Made by a program: the position numbers and the translations under genes
In this document: piece after piece, positions 38,201 through 47,200 of the stretch
Layout: each line of letters begins with the position of its first letter
Position numbering within the stretch: the stretch's first letter is position 1
Assembly: GCA_947561715.1 (NCBI GenBank)
Contig: OX387198.1
Location: 10,726,001 to 10,790,000, forward strand
Direction: 5' to 3'
Source: Ascidia mentula
Lineage: Eukaryota > Chordata > Ascidiacea > Phlebobranchia > Ascidiidae
DNA: 64,000 nucleotides
The notes under the pieces: generated by a model
What the model saw: only the letters and a program-made list of their open reading frames with translations
The model's database searches: none
Told to the model about the DNA's origin: nothing

Positions 38201-41200
38201 AATCTCAATAAATTTTGACGACTTTTGACCAGCTAATTTTTAATGATTAAGAAGGGGAAAATCACCTTAAATTTAGAGGATAAAAGGGCTTATTTAGCAA
38301 CAACTTTTTACATTATTTGATATTTAACCGTCACGTACAAGTCTGTTTAAAAACAGAACCATCATTATATTAATAAAAGTCGTTTCAATTTTTGGGTCAG
38401 AAACATTCATGTACGAATTTTGTTGCATCTGGGCTCAATAACAGCTGATTTTTTTCGTTTGATTTAAAAGTAGCGCAGTAAGGGTCATATTATAACCCTT
38501 GTGCCAAATTAGACATCGTGTTTCGAATTGCTTCCTTGACATCTACAAGAAGAGTTGGCTGATCGAGGACGAGCAAGAGAAATGCGCTCTCATTGATATG
38601 ATATCGGTACAATTTCTGGGCCCCACTTACTGTCTTCGTGAATGTTGTTGTGTTGAATGAGGCATGCGGTCTAGTAGTGGTGCAAGTGCATTCCGGTTAA
38701 AAAACAAAAGTATTCTATCTGTTGAGGTCGTTTCGAAACCTGATCGGTTGTGGTTTAACTTCAAATTTAGGCTCTTACGGTGGTCAATGCTTCAATTTGA
38801 TATTGTTATGCTGGCCACACAACTCGTAGTTGAAATGGAATGAATTCTGTAGCTACGTTTGGACCACAACAAAAAAACGCTATTTTGTCCACATCGTTTG
38901 CCATGTTAAGATCGGCGAAGTAACTTTAACTTTGCACAACGCAGACACAAAGCGATTTCCTTATTCATCGACCATTTCGCTGACCGCTGGGTGGCAACCG
39001 AGAGACAATGTCTCTCCACTCGGTTTCTGCGGGCTCTACATAAGGTATACAAGCTTAAATTGGCGTTTGCATAGCTGCGCTGATTGTTGCTTTTGGCGCT
39101 TATAGATAGTTAGACTCTAATCCGCTGGCACTAACGATTCCCTCGCATTTCTGGACGCTATTCATTTCATCAACCGCTTATCATCATATTCCAGCATATC
39201 AGACAAACCCAAGCATTTACAGTATGTCTGCTTTGCACGAAGCATGATCATTTCGTATTTTCTGCACCATAGTTTTGCTCGGTACGCATTTGAAGGTTGT
39301 ATGTTCTCAATGGTTTCGGAGCATGCGCTAAACTCGGCTAAAACATTGCTGCATGAATGTATGAAACCTGTTACTCTTGACAAACTGGCTTTTTAAACTG
39401 TGCAGCCTGGCCAAGAGGATGGCAACCAAGAAGTTTCAATTTCCACATCAGATCCACTCCGGCAACTTATCCAAGTATTTAGTATGGCTGCGGTCACTTC
39501 GCAAGGGTAAGACATACTGTATATTACATTATGTTATACTTCGGTAGTTTTTCCCGCATGTTTCGTTTATGCAACTGTGAGGGTCCGATTCTCGTATGCT
39601 GAATGAAGCATGTGCTTAAATAAGTCTAAGTTTACATTATTGGGTCAGCGCGTTGAAGGAGGACGAGCTTTACCTCAATTACACGGAGTTGATGTCGAAA
39701 AGTTGTCACACTGGTGATGATGACGATGAAGAAGGTGAAGGCGATGACGAGACTGGAAAATCCTTCGAGGTAAACTGATTGCTTTGTAGAAAGTCCTTTT
39801 TACTGGAGTGTTTTTCTACATTAAAAGGGCGTATGACAATTTTCAACGACTTATATTTAACATAGGTAATAAATTACTACTCAGGAAAATTCATAGATTT
39901 AACCACCGTATTTAACCCCTTTGACGTAGTGAGATTTCTATTCCTTTATGGTTTCAGTGCCTATATTGTTTATTCTAAACCAAACATGATAGTTCTTTAA
40001 ATGACAAATTCCTACTGTATATACGATAGCACGGAACACTTGTTGCCTGGTTAAGGTGGTAGAGGTCTCCTATACGTAAATGTGTAATGCCATGGCTGCG
40101 AATCTAGTGAACCTAATGATACGTGTGTAAGTAACATGCGTAACCTTTTACTCTAAGGAAAAAGAGCGCGAGAAGCAGAGGCTTCTCTATGAGCAGAAAC
40201 GTCTTGCAACCAGGGGGGCATCGGAGATGGTCTTGTATAACTTGAGTGCAAGCAGAGGAGAATTGTCTGACACCGTCACCGGCACGTTGGAACTTGGTAT
40301 TGCATTGCTCACCGGCGGAAATCAACTAATACAGAAGGTTTGTTATTACCTTGCGTCTTCAGATCGGCAAATTGAGTCACTAATATACATATACATATTT
40401 TCATGTTTTTTAGGAGTAAAATACGCAGTAATATATAAAAAAGTGCAAAGCCCAAGCTTCCCAACCAAATCTTACAATGAAAAGTCCGCAGACCTTTTTA
40501 TTTTAATTTTGATTTTTCACTGTTACTCTTACGAGATTTGTGTTGTGCGACCGATGCTTTTGTGTCTTTTGAAACACAATGACTTTGTGCAGATCATGTT
40601 AGAGCACCTTCAGGCAAAGAAGGACGTGAAGTTTTTCACCAGCGTCGCCGGATTGATGGATCAGTGCAGGTAGTTTTCGCAGACACTGTTGCAGCACTTA
40701 ACATTGTTTGACAATTACGAGATATCCAAACCCCGAACACATATTTGTTCGCAGCGTTTTGGATTTGAATGCATACGAAAGATGCATCAAGGCGGAAACA
40801 TTGGGTCACGTCAACGATGGTTCTTCTGCAGGTAGAGATCGTTTTTTTAACACTCTTTATCCTGCTACATTATTGCTTACAGGGTATCTTTATAATACGC
40901 AAACATAATGTGCGGAGGCTTGTTTTATTTGGAATAAATTTTCGCAACCCTACCGTTTAAGTTCAACCTTACCTATTACTTTACCCCCAACTATATTGCC
41001 ATAGGTTTTACTGAAGAATTCAGGTCAATTTCAACAGGTGATTTCACTTCCAGCTTCGATGCACAAAAAACTGCACTTTAATTCTTGCAGGAGACGTTTT
41101 GGCGAAACGCACAAATACACAATTTTTCTGCACCTGCTTAAAGCACTTGTGCTTGTTCATTATGCACTGAACTTTCACTTCGCCTCAAACGTATTCTGTG

Positions 41201-44200
41201 CTCAATATGAATGGGACGAGGTAGTATCAACAATAAGTTCTGTAATTGGATTTTGTTGTTTAGGAGAGAAAACGATGCATGACGCCGACTTCACTTGTGC
41301 TCTGTTCCGCTTCCTCCAGCTGTTGTGTGAAGGACATAACGCAGGTTGAACATCCATCTCGTTATTACGGGGTTTTACCTTTTTTGTGCCTTCTAGAAAC
41401 GCGCTGCTAATGTTATTCGCTACAGTATGCTTCCCCGTTAACAATCTTAGTATGGAGTTTACTTATCAAATCACACTGAAATGACTCAGTACAAGTGTTC
41501 TTTCATATACTCTTCAAATGGCAATGGCGTCACACCAAATGGAAATACTTGCGAAAACAACAATATAGGCTATTGATGTTATTTCCCCGAAACAGGATAG
41601 TTTTAACAGCAACCTCCACTGTGCATAGACTTCCAAAACTACCTCCGGACCCAGGTTGGCAACAACACAACAGTAAACATAATCATCTCAACCGTCGACT
41701 ACCTCTTACGCCTGCAAGAATCCATCAGCGATTTCTATTGGTATTACTCCGCCAAAGAGACGATTGATGATAACGTACGTATTATTTCTTGCATAACAAA
41801 AACAAAACAAATCCACTTTATGCAAAGAAATCCTTTAGCAAATCGTATTTTTCTGTGGTAACAGGGACAAGAAAACTTCTCCAAAGCTATTCGAGTCGCC
41901 AAGCAAGTTTTCAACTCGCTTACTGAGTACATACAGGTACGCCACTGTTTAGTTTAATATTTTAGCTTCTATTGGAATTGCTACTGTATCGTTACAATTA
42001 TCTCTTTTATACAAAAACACATGAAATTGGTATATTTGCTCTTGATTTATAAACAGAATAAAGTAATTTTGCCTGGTCTAATTGTGTGGAGTTTGTATTC
42101 TTGTAGTGTCTTGCATAAACACTGGTGTAAAAATAGTTACAATAAAATTATCCTAATTAGTTGCTTTTTCAAAAAAGGGAGGTACCAAAAAGAGATTCAA
42201 AGTAATACGTAAAACATGTCACAGGGACCTTGTGAAGGAAATCAACAAGCTCTTGCGCACAGTCGTCTCTGGGATGCTGTGGTCGGATTTCTTCATGTAT
42301 TTGCCAACATGCAGATGAAGCTTTCTCAGGATTCAGGAAGGCAGTTGTCCCTTCTTAACGAACTTCTCGACCTGCAGCAAGATATGGTCGTCATGCTCCT
42401 TTCAATGTTGGAAGGTATAACGCTTTTACATTATTTACTATTGGTGACTTCGCCGAACCTAAAACTCGTTACCGCTTCCTAGTCAAACTTCATTTTTAAT
42501 TTCCAATAATTTTGCGCGATATCGACCGGCCATGTTGATATTAAACATTGCGTTCTCAATTGTAACACAGAAACACCATATATTCCATGTATAACCGTTA
42601 TCTTTATTCAACCATAACATAGTTTGTATGCTTCATCCCTGCAGACCTCCTTGTATTGCAAACGGAGTCAGTGCTAAACTTGGTAGCCTACACTGATGAT
42701 GAACACAGTTGTGTTTGAAGCGTCTGCTTACTATGTCCACCATTTTAGCTTTGGGCTTCTTATTGAAAGTAGCAAGCTCGTAGTTTAAAAATTTATTCAG
42801 AAATAAAAATTTGCCAATCACCAGCCCATTTACATGTGTTTTCCCACACAGGCAATGTTGTGGATGGGACGATCGGGCGCCAACTAGTGGATACTCTCAT
42901 CGAATCCTCCCACAACGTTGGTCTCATCATCCGATTCTTTAACATGTTTCTCCGACTCAAGGACATCACGGAGTCAGATCGGTTTAAGGTGTACGATCCC
43001 GACAACAAGGGCGTCGTTTCGAGGAGGGACTTTCACCGAGCTATGGAGGCGTCGAAAGTTTATTCCAGGTAAAGAAAGATGCCTTTGCACGTTTCCACGA
43101 AGTCTGTGCTTTTTAGTCGCGGGATATGGTTGCAGCTGAAACTTTTACAAAAGCTTTTTGTTCGCAAATGGTCGACAAACGGATGTTTTCTGTGATAAAC
43201 AAAGTCCCTCACAAACCTTGTTTGATATTTGTAAAACTGCATTTGTGAGTTGTGTGCGCTGTAGTAACTTGCAACTAAATCGATATTTTTAACAATCCAG
43301 AAATTTGCATTGCGTGCTTATTTGTAAGAGCTTACTTCCGTTGGTTAACCTTATATCACTGTGGTAGATAATTTAAACCAATAATTACACTTGAAAAATT
43401 GGCAACAGTGACGAGATAGAATTCCTCCTGAGCTGCGCACTTTCTCCTGAGGAAGAGAGTTTGAACTACCACGAGTTCACGGAGCAATTCCACGGGCCTG
43501 CCGCTGACATCGGTTTCAACATGGCCGTGTTGCTTACGAACCTTTCTGAACATATGCCGAAAGACACGAGGTAAAGGGAATCTGTCACATCTCTTTAATC
43601 TTGTGTGATGTTCTAAAGTGGAAAACTTGTAATAGTCTGTGGAATAGTGAATAAATTGGGGTCGTCTTGCTATTCAGGCTGAAGAAGTTTCTGGAAATGG
43701 CTGAAGCTATGTTGGAATATTTTCAACCCAATCTTGGTCGCATCGAAATCGTAGGTGGAGCGAAAAGGATTGAAAGAGTTTATTTCAATATTCGGTCATC
43801 CAGGTACGGAAAAAGAAGTTTTCTGAATCCAACTGTTTTACCACGTTTTCTGCATGTTTATTCTAAATTGCCACTATTTTTATTTTACGCAGTTTATTCA
43901 AATGTTTTTTTCAGTTTGGACCAGTGGCACAAACCGCAAGTTCAAGAGTCGAAACGACAGTTCTTCTTTGACGTCATCAACACCAACGGCGACAAAGGAA
44001 AAATGGACGAGTTTGTTAATTTCTGCGAAGACACAATTTTTGAAGTAAGAACCCACAAAGCCACTGCAAAACTTCAACGATCGCCGACAGCTCTTATTTT
44101 ACCATAACGACTACACGTGCGCTGAACCTCAAATTGGACATATATTGTATGTTTAGATGCAACTTGCGGCTGATATCAGTGAAGCTGGTTTTGGGGATGG

Positions 44201-47200
44201 TAGTGGAGAAGCTGAAGAGGAGGAAGTTGAAATTGAACCTGAATCCGGGTGAGTTTTTCTATTATAAGATGGAGGATAAAAAATGCATTTATCATAATAT
44301 AAAGTAGTTCTGAAGCATTAAATAAATTAAAAAACATTAGCGACCGAATTTTTTCCAGGTCTCCTGTTAGTGTTGGTGGTGTTTTGCCATCTTTCAGCAT
44401 GTCAGGAATCAGGAAACAAATCGGAAAAGTTCGGGCAATGACGTGGATCGAACTCTTTGTTGCCCTCTTCTGGTCGGTGTTTGCGTTCAGCAAGTCTCTC
44501 CTGCGACTGGGATTTTTCTTTGCACGGTATTTCATAAATACGCTCATATCACATTCCTGGCCACGGTTAAGTAAATTTCGGATCTAGACTTAATTAGCTT
44601 CCCGCAGTTAGATAAAACCTCGACAATTGCGAAAGGTCTCGGTCCACCTGTTGTAAAATAAGAGATTTTTGTGTGTAAGATTGGTGCTGGCCTTGCTGAG
44701 GACTTTGTTGTTTTCCAACTCACTGATCTTGGCGGTGAAAAGCACCACAGTGACTCAGCTGGTTCGAGAGATGCCTGATCCGACTATAGAAGGGGTCGAA
44801 GAAAATACCTCGGTGGGTTCCGTAATACTGTTCTAAATTCGTCTTCAAATCACTTACATTGACAACCTACTCCAAACAATATAGACTTGTGATTGTTTCA
44901 TTGCTTTGTTTGTAGAAAAAAGAGGATTGGTAATGTATCGTTATAATTGCTTGTTGTGTAGGCTTCTGGTAGCGGAGAGGAATTTCTCTACGAAAGAAAT
45001 TCCGCCGTCCATGATCCTAAAGATGAACTCTTGTCGGATGTATTCGGAATAGATCTTTCGTAAGTAACAACTTATATATGTTTTCGATGATCACAACACA
45101 AGTTACGGCCCCTAACGTACCATTAAAAAAACTCATATACTTAATACAAAATGTGTTGAAGTTAAAGCGCCAGCGAATGTACCCCTTACTTACAGGCATG
45201 GCAAGGAATTGATTAAGGCTGTCGTGAACCCGAAGAGGGATGCGGGATTCGGCGATTTCACAGTTGAAGAGGCGGCAGACACATTGAGCATGATTGCTTC
45301 CGATTACGACAGCGGAATTTCGACCCCAGTCACTCCGGCAGGAATTGTAAGGAAGAGGAGGAGATTCCGCAGAGGGAGGACACATGATAAAGGTCCCATC
45401 ACTAAGAGCGTATCATCGGATGTAAGTTGGCATATAAAAAGCGTCATGCCATTGAAACAGCATTATCAAGTACTGTGGCAAAAATGTAAAGTGCTGCGAC
45501 GTGTACCAGTAAAAGTTGCGTAACTTGCAACTAAATTTATCACCTACACTTGTTCCCAACCCCAGCAAATATCCATTACTCACCTGATTTGTTTGCTGGT
45601 TAATACCGACAGTTACCAGAGTTTCAGTGTCTAAGCAAACGTTGACCCGTCTTACTCCACCCAGCATTCGTCCACCGGTTCTCCCGACCGAGGCTCGCAG
45701 CGAAGCACCAACCTCGCGGACATGAAGGGAATCAGCTTCGACAGTGATCACGTGACCACGGAAACGCAAAGCTCCTCATCGCCATGGGGACACTGTATGC
45801 GCGAGTGCGGAAGACCCGCGCGTTACACCACAGAAGAAAAGGTAGAAGACAAGAACGCGGCATTCTGGGATCGCGTGAACGGAATCAACAACGGAATACT
45901 GGTGGGTGTTGGATTAGTCACAGTCTCACAGGTCGGTGCGGTTTGTTTTTCACGATATTTGATATGTTTCGCAGGGAATGTTTGCGAGAAACTTTTACCA
46001 CTTCAAGATCCTAGCCCTGGCTGTGACGTTCGCAATCAACGCCGCGCTCCTCTTCTACAAGGTAAAGATACTGAATGTGTTTGTTGCAGGGCTACTTCAT
46101 AAATTGATTTTGGTCTACGTTTTGTTCCAAGCGAAATTTTAAACGAGTTTTCTCAGTAACATATTGAGATTGAAAAGATGTCCTGCCGGAAGTTTCACAT
46201 ATAACGATATATTTTTAAAATATTGCTTTTCCATAAAACAAGTCATAAGTCATACTCCTGGTGAGTTCCCAGGCCATTTTTGTCAATCAACACTTGTCAT
46301 TATAATAGGAATGTAATATTTAATTATAATAAACAACTCCATTTACGTTGGTTTAGTGGCAAACCATCAGTGGTGATTTGGAAGGAAACGATGAGGGCGA
46401 TAAAGAAGAAGTGGCGCAGATTTCCATGGACGATGACGCGACGGACTCAATCGTTCTTCCTGACGATTATCCGTATTTCGAGCAAACGCTTCGCATGTTT
46501 TGCACCATACATCTGTTTCTGAGCTTGTCCATGCTCGTGTCCTACTACAGGCTAAAGGCAAGCTGACATATCTTAGGGTTGATTGTCATTTGGAATTAGG
46601 TTTTAATGTGGAATTCTGAGTTGATCCACCGTACAATTACAAACATGTTTATCTAGGCTATTATAATTTAATAAAGTGTTATTTGTTAAGAAATGTTCTC
46701 ATGATAACGGGAACGGTTTAAAAAAAAACATTCCCAATGACATATGTCTGATAGAAGAGGTTTAAAAAACTTTCCAGAAAATGAGTCATTGCGCAAATTC
46801 TCAACTCCAAACGCTGTATTTAGGTTCCGTTGGTGATATTTAAGCGAGAAAAAGAGGTTGCTCGAAAACTGGAGTTTGATGGTCTGTACGTGAACGAGGA
46901 CCCAAGCGACGACGACTTGCCTGGCCAGTGGGACAGATTGGTTATATCTTGTCCGTCCTTTCCATCCAACTACTGGGATAAGTTCGTCAAGAAAAAGGTC
47001 AGTGCAAACAAATACTATCTAGTATTTCAAATGAATGAACATTGGGAGACGTCCATGCCGAATGTCGTGCCGCATGTTTTTCACACTAAGAAGACCAGCG
47101 ATGACTTTTAAATAACATTTGAATTTGTTGTAGAATTTTCGGGCATTCTTTAATTTTCTGTGTGCAGGTAATGGACAAGTTTGGGGCCCAGTGCGGTCAG

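Noticed and set aside
39001-39030. GAGAGACAATGTCTCTC hairpin in RyR intron 84
   Set aside because: An 8-bp palindrome with a 1-base spacer cannot form a stable RNA hairpin of known type; likely chance.
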